Assembly: GCF_025950085.1 (NCBI RefSeq)
Contig: NZ_JAPDDS010000010.1
Span: 162,223 to 226,222, forward strand
Length of the DNA: 64,000 nt
DNA from: Luteolibacter flavescens
GTDB taxonomy: Bacteria > Verrucomicrobiota > Verrucomicrobiia > Verrucomicrobiales > Akkermansiaceae
Reading direction: 5' to 3'
In this document: in pieces, positions 42,870 to 51,432 of the stretch
How positions within the stretch are numbered: the stretch's first letter is position 1
How the letters are laid out: every line of letters begins with the position of its first letter
Position numbers and translations under genes: made by a program
The notes under the pieces: generated by a model
Told to the model about the DNA's origin: nothing
The model's input: the letters and a program-made list of their open reading frames with translations, nothing else
Databases searched by the model: none

Positions 42870-43895
42870 ATGCATCGGGTATTTCGATTTCCCTCACGGG
42901 GCCTCCTTCTCGCCTCGCTGGCAGCCGCGGTCGCTTGCCATGCCGTGAACGCCGCGGAGCCGAAACCCGGCGGACCGCTGGAGACCACCGCCAGCCGCGG
43001 AGTGACGGCAAGAGATCCCTCGACGATCGTAAAGCACGGCGACACCTACTGGACCTTCTTCACCGGTCGCGGCGTGCCATCCCTGCACTCGAAGGACCTC
43101 GTCACCTGGGAGCGCGGGCCGCGCGTGCTGGAGAAGCCCCCGGAATGGATCGCGAAGGAGGTGCCGAAGAACGACGGCATCTACTGGGCACCGGACGTGA
43201 TGAAGGTGGGCGACCAGTATCTCCTCTACTACTCGGTCTCCAGCTTCGGCGCGATGCACTCGGCCATCGGGCTGGCGACGAATCCGACGCTCGATCCGAA
43301 GAGCCCGGACTTCCGCTGGACCGACCACGGGCCCGTGGTGCAATCGCGCGACGGTGGCGATTTCAATACCATCGACCCGTCCATCTTCCTCGATGACGAT
43401 GGTAAGCTGTGGCTTTCCTTCGGCTCGCAATGGAGCGGCCTGAAGCTGGTGGAACTCGATCCGAAATCCGGGAAGCGCCTCAAGCCGGACGAGCCGATGA
43501 CCCCGCTCGCGGCTGGCCAATCGATCGAGGCCCCGTGGATCTACAAGCGGAAGGGCCACTACTATCTCTTCCTGAATCGAGGGAACTGCTGCGCGGGTGT
43601 GAACAGCACCTACCACATCACGGTCGGCCGCAGCGAAGACATCAAGGGCCCCTACGTCGCGAAGGACGGCTCGCTGATGATCGATGGCGGCGGCACGCTC
43701 GTGCTGGACAAGAAGATCGGCACGCTCACCGGTCCCGGCCATGCCGGCATCGTGGAGAAGGACGGCAAGAGCTGGTTCAGTTGCCACTTCGAGGCGGACG
43801 ATCGCATGGAGGGGAAGGCCACGCTGGGCGTGATGCCGATCCGCTGGAGCGAGGACGGCTGGCCGGAAGTCCTCCCGCCGGACGCGACCAAGTGA
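42870..43895 (+). CDS. Secreted GH43 glycoside hydrolase (arabinanase-like)
   Basis: 341 residues from ATG 42870 with signal peptide 'GLLLASLAAAVACHAVNAAE'. A five-bladed propeller has the three GH43 carboxylates in the usual contexts: Asp in 'TARDPSTIVKHGDTYWTFF', Asp in 'FNTIDPSIFLDDDGKLWL' and Glu in 'SIEAPWIYKRKGHYYLF'. The 'GIYWAPDV' block is also typical. It is closest in feel to arabinan endo-1,5-alpha-L-arabinosidases, but xylosidase activity is possible. It starts 78 nt after tRNA-Thr and ends 6 nt before the sigma-factor gene. Confidence 0.9.
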   Translation: MHRVFRFPSRGLLLASLAAAVACHAVNAAEPKPGGPLETTASRGVTARDPSTIVKHGDTYWTFFTGRGVPSLHSKDLVTWERGPRVLEKPPEWIAKEVPKNDGIYWAPDVMKVGDQYLLYYSVSSFGAMHSAIGLATNPTLDPKSPDFRWTDHGPVVQSRDGGDFNTIDPSIFLDDDGKLWLSFGSQWSGLKLVELDPKSGKRLKPDEPMTPLAAGQSIEAPWIYKRKGHYYLFLNRGNCCAGVNSTYHITVGRSEDIKGPYVAKDGSLMIDGGGTLVLDKKIGTLTGPGHAGIVEKDGKSWFSCHFEADDRMEGKATLGVMPIRWSEDGWPEVLPPDATK

Positions 43896-43901
43896 CCCGC
43901 C

Positions 43902-45149
43902 ATGCCCGGGGCCGACATCAATCAGGTGCGGCAACATCTGGACCGCCTCTACCGCGAGGAGTCCGGCCGCATCCTCGCGACATTGATCCGCCTGCTCGGC
44001 GACTTCGATGTGGCGGAGGACGTGATGCACGACGCCTTTGCCAAAGCCCTGCAACGATGGCCCAGCGACGGTATTCCGGCAAATGGTCGCGCTTGGCTGG
44101 TTTCCGCGGGACGCAATCAGGCGATCGACGCGCTACGCCGCCGGGCACGATTCGATGCATCACAGGAAAAGATCGCCGATGAGATCTTCGCGTCCACGGG
44201 GAGGCAGGAGGAGAGCGTGGAAGACGACCGGCTGCGGCTGATCTTTACCTGCTGTCATCCTGCGCTGGCTCCGGAGGGGCGGGCGGCACTGACGCTGCGC
44301 GAAGTCTGCGGACTGACCACCGAGGAAATCGCCCGTGCTTTCCTGACGACTCCACCGGCCCTCGCGCAGAGGATCGTGAGGGCGAAGGCGAAGATTCGCG
44401 ATGCGAGGCTGCCCTATCAGGTGCCCTCGCCGGAGGAGCTGCCAGCGCGCCTGCCTCCGGTGCTGCAGGTGATCTATCTGGTCTTCAATGAAGGCTACTA
44501 CGCCACCTCCGGTGCCTCATTGACCCGCGCGGATCTTTCGGCGGAGGCCATCCGTCTCGGTCGTCTGCTGCACACGCTGCTGCCGGAGCCAGAGGTGATA
44601 GGCTTGCTCGGGCTGATGCTCCTGCAAGAGTCACGGCGGGCAGCCCGCACATCGGACGATGGCGAGTTGATCCTGTTAGAGAATCAGGACCGCTCGCTCT
44701 GGGATGGCAGGCTGATCACCGAGGGGATCGCGCTGGTCGAGCAGGCGCTCACCTCGCGACGCTTCGGCCCTTACACGCTGCAGGGCGCCATCGCCGCGGT
44801 GCATGCCGAGGCACCGGACGCGGCCTCGACCGATTGGCCGCAGATCGTGGCGCTCTACACGCTGCTCGCGAAGGCAGCCCCCTCCCCCGTGGTGGAGCTG
44901 AATCGAGCTGTGGCAGTGGCGATGCGCGATGGCCCGGAGGCCGGGCTGGAATTGATCGATGCCCTGCTCTCCCGCGGAGATCTGACCGGCTACCATCTGG
45001 CCCACTCGGCCCGGGCCGACCTCTGCCGCCGGCTCGGACGCCATGAGGAAGCGCGGGATTCCTACCGCCACGCATTGGCACTGGCGCAGCAGGCACCCGA
45101 ACGACGCTTCCTCGAGAAGCGACTCAGGGAGTCCGGCGAAATTTTTTGA
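43902..45149 (+). CDS. ECF42-type RNA polymerase sigma factor with C-terminal extension
   Basis: 415 residues. Sigma region 2 occupies about 10-80 ('LLGDFDVAEDVMHDAFAKA', 'AWLVSAGRNQAIDALRR'), and region 4 about 110-165 ('LTTEEIARAFLTTPPALAQ'). The long C-terminal extension carries 'YLVFNEGYYATSGASL' (DUF6596-like) and helical TPR-like repeats. This architecture defines group ECF42, whose genes are typically next to DGPF/YCII genes, as here. In ECF42 the extension itself, not an anti-sigma factor, is needed for activity. A matching promoter lies 8 nt downstream of the stop. Confidence 0.92.
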   Translation: MPGADINQVRQHLDRLYREESGRILATLIRLLGDFDVAEDVMHDAFAKALQRWPSDGIPANGRAWLVSAGRNQAIDALRRRARFDASQEKIADEIFASTGRQEESVEDDRLRLIFTCCHPALAPEGRAALTLREVCGLTTEEIARAFLTTPPALAQRIVRAKAKIRDARLPYQVPSPEELPARLPPVLQVIYLVFNEGYYATSGASLTRADLSAEAIRLGRLLHTLLPEPEVIGLLGLMLLQESRRAARTSDDGELILLENQDRSLWDGRLITEGIALVEQALTSRRFGPYTLQGAIAAVHAEAPDAASTDWPQIVALYTLLAKAAPSPVVELNRAVAVAMRDGPEAGLELIDALLSRGDLTGYHLAHSARADLCRRLGRHEEARDSYRHALALAQQAPERRFLEKRLRESGEIF

Positions 45150-45156
45150 CGCTGCC

Positions 45157-45183
45157 TGTCGAAATCCGGATGCGCCGTTCGTC
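45157..45183 (+). promoter_or_regulatory. Candidate ECF42 promoter (TGTCGA-N17-CGTC)
   Basis: TGTCGA at 45157-45162 and CGTC at 45180-45183 with a 17-nt spacer. This matches the published ECF42 -35/-10 pattern as remembered (TGTCGA and CG-A/T-C). Transcription would start near 45190 and run into the YCII genes from 45248. It supports autoregulated expression of the DGPF operon by the adjacent sigma factor. Confidence 0.65.
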
Positions 45184-45247
45184 CAACTAATGAACGGTCA
45201 CCCTGCGACCCTCGCAGGACCTCCGACAAACGAACCTATCTGATGCC

Positions 45248-45625
45248 ATGAAATTTCTCATGTTGATGATCCCCCGCGTCTATCAGCCCTCCACTCCCGC
45301 CGACGAACGCGCGGGCGAGGGCTTCGTGCCACCGGCCGACGCGATCGAGCAGATGACGAAGTACAATGAAGACCTTGCGAAGGCGGTGAAGATCCTGGAC
45401 ATCGACGGCCTCTGCCCGCTCGACAAGGGAGCACGCGTCACCTTCGAGGGAGGTATCCCCACCCTCACCGATGGTCCCTTCATCGAGTCAAAGGAGGTCA
45501 TCGGCGGCTACTGGATCTTCGAGGCGGCGTCACGGGAGGAAGCCGTCGAGTGGGCGCGCCGCGTGCCTGCGGACGCCGGTGATGTGATCGAGCTGCGCCC
45601 GATCTTCGAGTTCCCGGAAGCGTGA
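45248..45625 (+). CDS. YCII/DGPF-domain protein 1
   Basis: 125 residues, a ferredoxin-like alpha/beta YCII fold: 'KFLMLMIPRVYQPSTPADE', 'TLTDGPFIESKEVIGGYWI' and 'ASREEAVEWARRVP'. DGPF proteins are the conserved partners of ECF41/ECF42 sigma factors. Their biochemical role is unproven; related YciI proteins have a His-Asp pair at a possible catalytic cleft. The first gene after the ECF42 promoter. Confidence 0.9.
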   Translation: MKFLMLMIPRVYQPSTPADERAGEGFVPPADAIEQMTKYNEDLAKAVKILDIDGLCPLDKGARVTFEGGIPTLTDGPFIESKEVIGGYWIFEAASREEAVEWARRVPADAGDVIELRPIFEFPEA

Positions 45626-45653
45626 GGACGAGAACCCTTCAAAAAGCTTTCCC

Positions 45654-46055
45654 ATGAAATACGTCTGCCTGGGCTACATCGAGCCCGACAAGCTCGGCAA
45701 TCTCACCGAATCCGCTCGCAATGCGATGGTCGATGAATGCTTCACCTACGACGACGAGCTGCGCGCGAAGGGACACTTCGCCGGCGGCGAGGCGCTGCAA
45801 CCTCCGCAGACTGCCGCAACCCTGCGCTGGCAGGATGGCCAGGTGGTCATCACCGATGGCCCCTACGCGGAAACGAAGGAGCAGATCGGCGGCATCCTCA
45901 TTCTGGAAGCACGCGACCTGAACCACGCGATCCAGATCATGTCGAAGCACCCGGGCGTGAAGGCCGGCCCCTTCGAGATCCGCCCTGCCGCCGACCTCAG
46001 CGAGATGATCCGCGAGAGCGAACAGCGCCGAGCGGGAATCACTACCTCCGACTGA
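45654..46055 (+). CDS. YCII/DGPF-domain protein 2
   Basis: 133 residues with the same fold: 'KYVCLGYIEPDKLGNLT', 'VITDGPYAETKEQIGGILI' and 'ARDLNHAIQIMSKHPGVKA'. It differs from the first copy in having the DGPY variant and an inserted helix at the front ('ARNAMVDECFTYDDELRAK'). It lies 28 nt after the first copy and 3 nt before the next gene. Confidence 0.9.
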   Translation: MKYVCLGYIEPDKLGNLTESARNAMVDECFTYDDELRAKGHFAGGEALQPPQTAATLRWQDGQVVITDGPYAETKEQIGGILILEARDLNHAIQIMSKHPGVKAGPFEIRPAADLSEMIRESEQRRAGITTSD

Positions 46056-46058
46056 CCG

Positions 46059-46709
46059 ATGCCAAAGCTACGCGTTCATTGCTTCGGGGTATCGCTCGAC
46101 GGCTTCGGTGCCGGGCCGGAGCAGAGCCTTGAGAATCCCCTTGGCATCGGAGGGCTGGATCTCCACCAGTGGTTCTTCCCCACGCAGGTCTTCCAGGAAA
46201 TGCACGGAGCTGGAGAAAGCGGAGGAAGCACCGGCGTGGACAATGATTTCGCCCGGCGCGGATTCGATGGCATCGGCGCGTGGATCCTCGGCCGTAACAT
46301 GTTCGGCCCGGTCCGAGGCGAATGGCCGGACGATGAATGGAAGGGCTGGTGGGGCGAGGAGCCGCCGTATCATGCGCAGGTCTTCGTGCTGACTCATCAT
46401 CCGCGCGAGTCGATCGAGATGAAAGGCGGGACGGTCTTCCATTTCGTCACGGATGGCATCCACGCCGCACTCGAGCGGGCGAAGGAGGCGGCGGGAGATT
46501 TGGACGTGAGGCTCTGCGGCGGCGTGGCCACCATCCGCCAGTATCTGGAGTCCGGATTGGTCGATGAAATGCATGTCGCCGTCTCCCCGGTGATCCTCGG
46601 CAGCGGAGAGAGCCTGCTCGGCGGACTGGATCTACTGAAGCTCGGCTATCGATGCACAGGACACGTGGCGAGTTCCGCCGCGACGCATTTCGTGATCACA
46701 AGGGAGTGA
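46059..46709 (+). CDS. RibD C-terminal/dihydrofolate-reductase-like protein
   Basis: 216 residues. The fold is indicated by 'LRVHCFGVSLDGFGAGP', 'GAWILGRNMFGPVRGEW', 'PYHAQVFVLTHHPRESIEM', 'GGVATIRQYLESGLVDEM' and 'SPVILGSGESLLGGLDLL'. These NADPH-dependent reductase-like proteins commonly sit beside ECF41/42 sigma genes and YCII genes. It starts 3 nt after the second YCII gene, so it belongs to the same operon. Its substrate is unknown. Confidence 0.88.
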   Translation: MPKLRVHCFGVSLDGFGAGPEQSLENPLGIGGLDLHQWFFPTQVFQEMHGAGESGGSTGVDNDFARRGFDGIGAWILGRNMFGPVRGEWPDDEWKGWWGEEPPYHAQVFVLTHHPRESIEMKGGTVFHFVTDGIHAALERAKEAAGDLDVRLCGGVATIRQYLESGLVDEMHVAVSPVILGSGESLLGGLDLLKLGYRCTGHVASSAATHFVITRE

Positions 46710-46720
46710 TCCGATCACGG

Positions 46721-46752
46721 CTCCGGAAAAATCCGTGGGAATTTTTCCGGAG
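46721..46752 (+). terminator. Hairpin between the RibD-like gene and the third YCII gene
   Basis: A perfect 12-bp inverted repeat, CTCCGGAAAAAT at 46721-46732 and its complement at 46741-46752, with an 8-nt loop. There is no U-tract after it, so termination is uncertain. It lies 11 nt downstream of the RibD-like stop and just before a second promoter-like site. Confidence 0.45.
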
Positions 46753-46754
46753 CC

Positions 46755-46781
46755 TGTCCTCGCAGGGGCCGGCCATTCGTG
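46755..46781 (+). promoter_or_regulatory. Degenerate ECF42-like promoter (TGTCCT-N17-CGTG)
   Basis: TGTCCT at 46755-46760 and CGTG at 46778-46781 with the same 17-nt spacer as the site at 45157. It deviates from TGTCGA/CGTC at three positions. It lies 35 nt upstream of the third YCII-family start and could add a separate input for that gene. Confidence 0.35.
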
Positions 46782-46816
46782 GTGATATCGAATCAAACTT
46801 CATTCCCCTACCCACC

Positions 46817-47242
46817 ATGAGCCTCGACATGTCAAATCCGCCCCAAGTGACCGGCCACCTGCTGCTCTTCCGTCAAACGGATTGGGCCAGCCAGGGCTTG
46901 TCCGAAGATGAAATCCGCCAGGTGATGAATCGCATCAACGCGTGGTTCGACGGCCTGGCCTCGCAGGGCAAGATCCTCGGCGCGCAGCCACTGATGGAGG
47001 CCGGCGTGATGATCAGCGGCGAGACAGGCGGCGCGGTGACCGACGGGCCATTCGTCGAGGCGAAGGAGTCCATCGGCGGCTACGTGTTGCTCTCCGTGAC
47101 GAGCATGGAGGAAGCCGTGGCCATCGCGAAATCGAATCCCATGCATGAATTCGGCCTGACCACCGAGGTGCGTCCCACGGCCAGCACGTGCCCGCATCTT
47201 CATCGCATGCTCGGCAGCTCGCTCGCCACGGCCACGGCCTGA
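46817..47242 (+). CDS. YCII-related protein 3
   Basis: 141 residues from ATG 46817. An earlier in-frame start would overlap the RibD-like gene and add a segment without family similarity. YCII features are 'GHLLLFRQTDWASQGLSED', 'AVTDGPFVEAKESIGGYVL' and 'SMEEAVAIAKSNPMHEFGL'. It is a third, more diverged copy in this ECF42 neighbourhood. It converges on the LysR gene with a 2-nt gap. Confidence 0.85.
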   Translation: MSLDMSNPPQVTGHLLLFRQTDWASQGLSEDEIRQVMNRINAWFDGLASQGKILGAQPLMEAGVMISGETGGAVTDGPFVEAKESIGGYVLLSVTSMEEAVAIAKSNPMHEFGLTTEVRPTASTCPHLHRMLGSSLATATA

Positions 47243-47244
47243 GA

Positions 47245-48165
47245 TCAGCGCCCCACGGGCAGCGCTTGCTTCAGGAAATCGACCGCGAAGTCCACGAAAG
47301 AGCGGGCGCGGGTCGGGAGCAAGCGATGCCCGGCATAGACCACGTGCACCGGCAAGGCCTGCGGACGCCACCCCGGCAGCACGCGCACCAGGCGACCGGC
47401 GGTGATGTCTTCCTCGACCAGCCAATCCGGCTGGATCGAGAGGCCGAGCCCGGTCCTCGCCGCTTCGCGCATGCTGGTCACCCCCTCGGATACGAGAACG
47501 GGCGTCACCTTCAGCACCTGCTCTGCGCCACCACGACCGAAGAGGCTGATCGCCGACGTGCTCCAGAAATGGGATCCCGCCAGACCAATCCACGGCCACT
47601 CCTTGAGGTCGGCTGGCTTCTTCGCGGCAGGCATTCCATTCACCAGCGAAGGTGCGGCGACGAGCTGGAGGGATATCGTTCCGGCGGGGCGCGCGATGAC
47701 ACTTTCATCCGTGATCTTCCCCGGCACCACGCCGACGTCGCAGCCCTCCTCGATCATCTGCAGCGGGCGATTCGTCAGGGAGAGCGCCGCCGTCACCTGC
47801 GGATGCGCCAGCAGGAACTCGCTGGTCAGGCGCGTGACGACGGACTGCCCGAGATCAATGGTGGCAAAGATCCGCAAGTGCCCGCTCAGCATGGTCTGAT
47901 CCTCTCGTATCCGTTGCTGTGCGCCGTCCGCCAGCAGCAGGATCGCCTGAGCTTCGTCCAAGAAGATGCGACCGGTGGGCGTGAGGCTCATGCGATGCGT
48001 GTCCCTCAGCAAGAGCGCGGCACCGGCCCGCTCCTCCAGTGCTTGCAGCGACCGGCTAAGCGTGGGCTGCGGCACCTTCATGCGCCGCGCCCCGGCGGAA
48101 ATGCTGCCGGCCTCGACGATGGCCACGAAGGAACGCAACAGGCCGAGATCGTCGAAGGCGCTCAT
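47245..48165 (-). CDS. LysR-type transcriptional regulator
   Basis: 306 residues. A winged helix-turn-helix occupies residues 1-60 ('LGLLRSFVAIVEAGSISAG', 'KVPQPTLSRSLQALEERAG'). It is followed by the substrate-binding domain ('SGHLRIFATIDLGQSVVTR'). It is transcribed away from the SDR-like gene, with a 74-nt shared intergenic region, the classical arrangement for a LysR regulator and its target. The inducer is unknown. Confidence 0.93.
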   Translation of the reverse strand: MSAFDDLGLLRSFVAIVEAGSISAGARRMKVPQPTLSRSLQALEERAGAALLLRDTHRMSLTPTGRIFLDEAQAILLLADGAQQRIREDQTMLSGHLRIFATIDLGQSVVTRLTSEFLLAHPQVTAALSLTNRPLQMIEEGCDVGVVPGKITDESVIARPAGTISLQLVAAPSLVNGMPAAKKPADLKEWPWIGLAGSHFWSTSAISLFGRGGAEQVLKVTPVLVSEGVTSMREAARTGLGLSIQPDWLVEEDITAGRLVRVLPGWRPQALPVHVVYAGHRLLPTRARSFVDFAVDFLKQALPVGR

Positions 48166-48239
48166 ACGCCAAACGCATAACCGTAATGCAAACCCGATGG
48201 CTACCGCAAAACGGGTCCCGGTGGAATCATCACGTCGTT

Positions 48240-49019
48240 ATGAACGACATCACTTCCAACAACAACTCCCCTCTCAAGATCACCCTCATCGGCGGCAGTG
48301 GCCTGATCGGTCGCAAGCTCGCGCCGCTCCTCGAAGCACAAGGCCACGAGGTCGTCATCGCCTCGCCATCGCGCGGCGTGAACTCCCTGACCGGCGAAGG
48401 ACTGGCAGGAGCGGTGAAAGGTTCGCACGTGGTGATCGACGTCACGAACTCGCCTTCGTTCGAAGAGAATGCCGTGCGCGAATTCTTCGAGACCTCGACC
48501 CGCAATCTGCTCGCGGCATCGGGCGAAGCAGGCGTGCAGCACTACATCGCGCTCTCGGTGGTGGGGACCGACCGGCTGCCTGCGAACGGCTACTTCCGCG
48601 CGAAGCTGGTGCAGGAGAGCCTGATCCAGGCATCGCATCTGCCCTTCACCATCGTGCGCGCCACCCAGTTCTTCGAGTTCATCGGTGCGATCCCGACGCC
48701 ATCGGAAGACGGCAAGAGCGTGCGGATCACCTCGGCGCGCTTCCAGCCCATGGCTGCGGATGACGTGGCGGCAGCACTTGCCGAAGTCGCGACCTCCACG
48801 CCGCAGCGAGGCATCGTCGAGATTGCCGGACCGGAATCCGCTCCGATGGACGAGATCGCGAGGCGCTACTTCCAGGCTCGCGGGGATTCGCGCGAGGTGA
48901 TCGGTGATGCGGGGGTGACCTACTTCGGCGCCCCCATCGACGACCGCAGCCTCACCCCCGGCGCAGGCGCGAAGCTTGGGAAAACCTGGCTCGTAGATTG
49001 GCTGAAGCAACAGGCGTGA
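48240..49019 (+). CDS. NAD(P)-binding atypical SDR (NmrA/NAD(P)H-binding type)
   Basis: 259 residues from ATG 48240. The N-terminal Rossmann motif 'KITLIGGSGLIGRKLAPLL' is followed by 'VVIDVTNSPSFEENAVREF', 'YIALSVVGTDRLPANGYFR', 'YFRAKLVQESLIQAS' and 'PFTIVRATQFFEF'. The Tyr-x-x-x-Lys of classical SDRs appears as 'YFRAK'. These proteins are often redox sensors or isomerase-like reductases. Probably controlled by the divergent LysR regulator. Confidence 0.85.
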   Translation: MNDITSNNNSPLKITLIGGSGLIGRKLAPLLEAQGHEVVIASPSRGVNSLTGEGLAGAVKGSHVVIDVTNSPSFEENAVREFFETSTRNLLAASGEAGVQHYIALSVVGTDRLPANGYFRAKLVQESLIQASHLPFTIVRATQFFEFIGAIPTPSEDGKSVRITSARFQPMAADDVAAALAEVATSTPQRGIVEIAGPESAPMDEIARRYFQARGDSREVIGDAGVTYFGAPIDDRSLTPGAGAKLGKTWLVDWLKQQA

Positions 49020-49096
49020 TCCACCTCTCTCCGCCCGGGAGATAGCTTGAGATATTGCCGTCGGACCAGTGACGGATTACTTCATTCTCATCCCTC

Positions 49097-49558
49097 ATGA
49101 AGACATTCTCCGGCTATCAGCTCATCACCCCGGACGATCTCCACTGGCGTCCGTCGAACCTGATGAAGATCCCGAACGCCGACTTCCTCGAGCGCACGGG
49201 CAGCGAAAACATGGGAGCACGCCTGTGGAGGATGCCGCCGATGAGCGCGAACACGCTGCACAAGCACATCCGCACGGAGGAATTCTACTTCGTGCTGGAA
49301 GGCACCGGCCGCATCCGGATCGGCGAGGAAAGCGTGACCGTCCCGAAACACGGAGGAGTGCTCGTCGGCCCGGACCAACTCCGACAGGTCTTCAACGACA
49401 CGGAAGAGGAAGTCCTCTGGCTGATCATCGGCGCGCCGGAGGAGATGGAGTTCCTCAAGGGCTCGCTCTCCGACATGGATCTCTCCCTGATCTACCCGCA
49501 GGATCCGAAGCAACTGCCGCCGGAGCTGGAAGGCGTGACCTGGCCACCTGCGGGCTGA
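49097..49558 (+). CDS. Cupin-domain protein
   Basis: 153 residues. Cupin motif 1 is 'NTLHKHIRTEEFYFVLEGTG', with the two His and one Glu metal ligands, and motif 2 is 'PKHGGVLVGPDQLRQVFND'. A single-domain beta-barrel, probably metal-binding. The substrate and role are not identifiable. It converges on the methyltransferase gene with a 2-nt gap. Confidence 0.88.
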   Translation: MKTFSGYQLITPDDLHWRPSNLMKIPNADFLERTGSENMGARLWRMPPMSANTLHKHIRTEEFYFVLEGTGRIRIGEESVTVPKHGGVLVGPDQLRQVFNDTEEEVLWLIIGAPEEMEFLKGSLSDMDLSLIYPQDPKQLPPELEGVTWPPAG

Positions 49559-49560
49559 TC

Positions 49561-50418
49561 TCAATGCCCGCCGTGCGCGGCACTGTCCGAAAATCCGAAG
49601 CCGCGCCTCACCGAAGCCATCTCCGCGCTGAGGCGTCCGCTTTCTTCGCGAACGACCAGCGGTTCTTCGACGATCATCGGCTGATCGACCTCGTCCCGAT
49701 GCCGGCTGGCGAAGAGCGTGAACAAGGCGGGCAAGGTCTCGCGCGGGATCACATCGCGCAGCTTCACCGTGGCGAGCCCAGCCGCAGCGATACCATCGAG
49801 CGCGCGCTGCTTCTGCGGCGTGGGAAAGCACAGGACAAACCACCCGCCGGGCGCGAGGTGCTTCACCGCCGCCTTTGCATAGTCGGAGACATCCCCGCGC
49901 AACTCGAAGCGCGCATGGGCCTTTTGCGAATCCTGCGGGACCACTCCGGCACTCGTCGGGAAGTAAGGCGGGCTACCCGTGACCAGCGGGAATGCCTTCC
50001 CAAGCGCGAGATCCCGCAGATCTCCGTGCGAGCAATCCACGCGAGCGCGGAGGCCATTCGCATCGAGATTTGACTGGAGAAGCCGGTAGCTGATCGCTTG
50101 TGCCTCCACGCAGGTCAGCCGAGCCGCCGGACCCATCCCCCAGAGCGTGAGCAGGCCGACGGTGCCAATGCCCGTGCCGAGATCGAGGTGCTCGGTCACC
50201 CGTGGCGAAACCTGCAAGGCATACCACGCGGTGAGGACGTCATCCGCGGAGTGGCGGTGGCCTTTCTTCCGCTGGGCGATGAGCCAGCCCGCCTCGCCGC
50301 CCGCGTCGTCCCGCCATGGCTCGCGGTCGAGGCCATTCGGTCCGGTGAGCGCGTCCAGGGTGATGCGCTCGCCGAATTCCTGCTCGAGGCGCAGCCGTTC
50401 TTCCTGCCAATGGTCCAT
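49561..50418 (-). CDS. tRNA1(Val) A37 N6-methyltransferase-like protein (TrmN6/COG4123)
   Basis: 285 residues. SAM-binding motif 'LDLGTGIGTVGLLTL', acidic partner in 'LTCVEAQAISYRLL', and the catalytic N-methyltransferase motif as 'VTGSPPYFP' in place of NPPY. Preceded by 'RKKGHRHSADDVLTAWYAL', as in TrmN6-type enzymes. It would methylate an exocyclic amino group of adenine, probably in tRNA. A role on another RNA cannot be excluded. Confidence 0.8.
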   Translation of the reverse strand: MDHWQEERLRLEQEFGERITLDALTGPNGLDREPWRDDAGGEAGWLIAQRKKGHRHSADDVLTAWYALQVSPRVTEHLDLGTGIGTVGLLTLWGMGPAARLTCVEAQAISYRLLQSNLDANGLRARVDCSHGDLRDLALGKAFPLVTGSPPYFPTSAGVVPQDSQKAHARFELRGDVSDYAKAAVKHLAPGGWFVLCFPTPQKQRALDGIAAAGLATVKLRDVIPRETLPALFTLFASRHRDEVDQPMIVEEPLVVREESGRLSAEMASVRRGFGFSDSAAHGGH

Positions 50419-50439
50419 GGTTTCCGCGGGGCGATTGAT

Positions 50440-50778
50440 CTAACCGACGACCTTCTTCACATACATCGCCTTCAGCGCGATGGCCATGCCATCCATGCGG
50501 CAGGAGATCTCGTGATCGCCATCGACGAGGCGGATCGGCTTCGACTTCGTGCCGGTCTTCAACACCTGCGAGGTGCCGCCGAGCTTGAGATCCTTGATCA
50601 TCGCGACCACGTCCCCATCGGCGAGCACATTGCCATAGGCGTCCTTCACCACGCGGTCGCCCGCCCCGGTCTCCACGGGAGCATCGTCCCACTCGTGGCC
50701 GCAGGTCAGGCATTCGTGATGGAGATCCTTGGTGAGGATCTCGTTCATCTCGCAAAGCGGGCAGGTCGCATCGGCCAT
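50440..50778 (-). CDS. yjdM: YjdM/PhnA-like zinc-ribbon protein
   Basis: 112 residues. The N-terminal zinc ribbon has two Cys pairs ('CPLCEMNEI', 'CLTCGHEW'). The C-terminal SH3-like domain contains 'DAYGNVLADGDVVAMIKDL' and ends 'GMAIALKAMYVKKV'. The family is labelled alkylphosphonate-utilisation operon protein, but its actual function is unknown. It starts 43 nt downstream of the SRPBCC stop on the same strand. Confidence 0.93.
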   Translation of the reverse strand: MADATCPLCEMNEILTKDLHHECLTCGHEWDDAPVETGAGDRVVKDAYGNVLADGDVVAMIKDLKLGGTSQVLKTGTKSKPIRLVDGDHEISCRMDGMAIALKAMYVKKVVG

Positions 50779-50823
50779 GGCGGTCGAAAAAGACCTGCCC
50801 GCAAGGACTGCACAAGCCCGGAA

Positions 50824-51297
50824 TCACATCTGGTCCGGGATCTCCGGCTCCACCAGCAGGGCGAGCAGCACCAGGGACTCCTGCCAGCCCATGTAGCAGG
50901 CCTCCGTCGGGATCATGGCGGGGATGCCCTCCTGGACGATGTGGATCTCCGTTCCACAAAAGACCTCGCGCAGGTCCACGGTGGTAATCATCGTGCCCGG
51001 CAGACTCGGGTCCTCGAATTGGTCGTCGTAGCGCAGGCGCTCGCCCGGCTTGAGCTCGAGGAATTTCCCGCCGAAGGCATGACTGCTGCCCGTGCTGAAA
51101 TTCGTGAATGACATCCGGTAGGTGCCGCCGACCCGGGCATCCATGTGGTGGACCTTTCCGGTGAAGCCGTGCGGCGGCAGCCACTTCGCCATCGCATCCG
51201 GGTCGATGAAGGCGCGGTACACCCGCTCCGGCTTGGCGCGGAGCACACGATGAAAGCGGACGGTATTGGTGGCGGCGGTGGTGTCGGTCTCGGACAT
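50824..51297 (-). CDS. SRPBCC/AHSA1-type protein
   Basis: 157 residues. Ligand-binding START-like fold: 'RFHRVLRAKPERVYRAFID', 'AMAKWLPPHGFTGKVHHMD', 'RVGGTYRMSFTNFSTG' and 'GWQESLVLLALLVEP'. Members bind hydrophobic ligands, and the AHSA1 subgroup is named for an Hsp90 co-chaperone. The function here is unknown. It is divergent from the DUF5069 gene with 135 nt between them, in which no strong promoter motif was seen. Confidence 0.9.
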   Translation of the reverse strand: MSETDTTAATNTVRFHRVLRAKPERVYRAFIDPDAMAKWLPPHGFTGKVHHMDARVGGTYRMSFTNFSTGSSHAFGGKFLELKPGERLRYDDQFEDPSLPGTMITTVDLREVFCGTEIHIVQEGIPAMIPTEACYMGWQESLVLLALLVEPEIPDQM

Positions 51298-51432
51298 GGC
51301 AGTTCGGTGGGTTGGTATTCACCCATACCACGAACGGGCACCGGCTTCCGGGACAATCCATCTGAATATTGTCACCATCCCGAGCGTAGCGACCACCCTA
51401 CGACGTAACTCAACCCGCCAATCGATCCGGCC

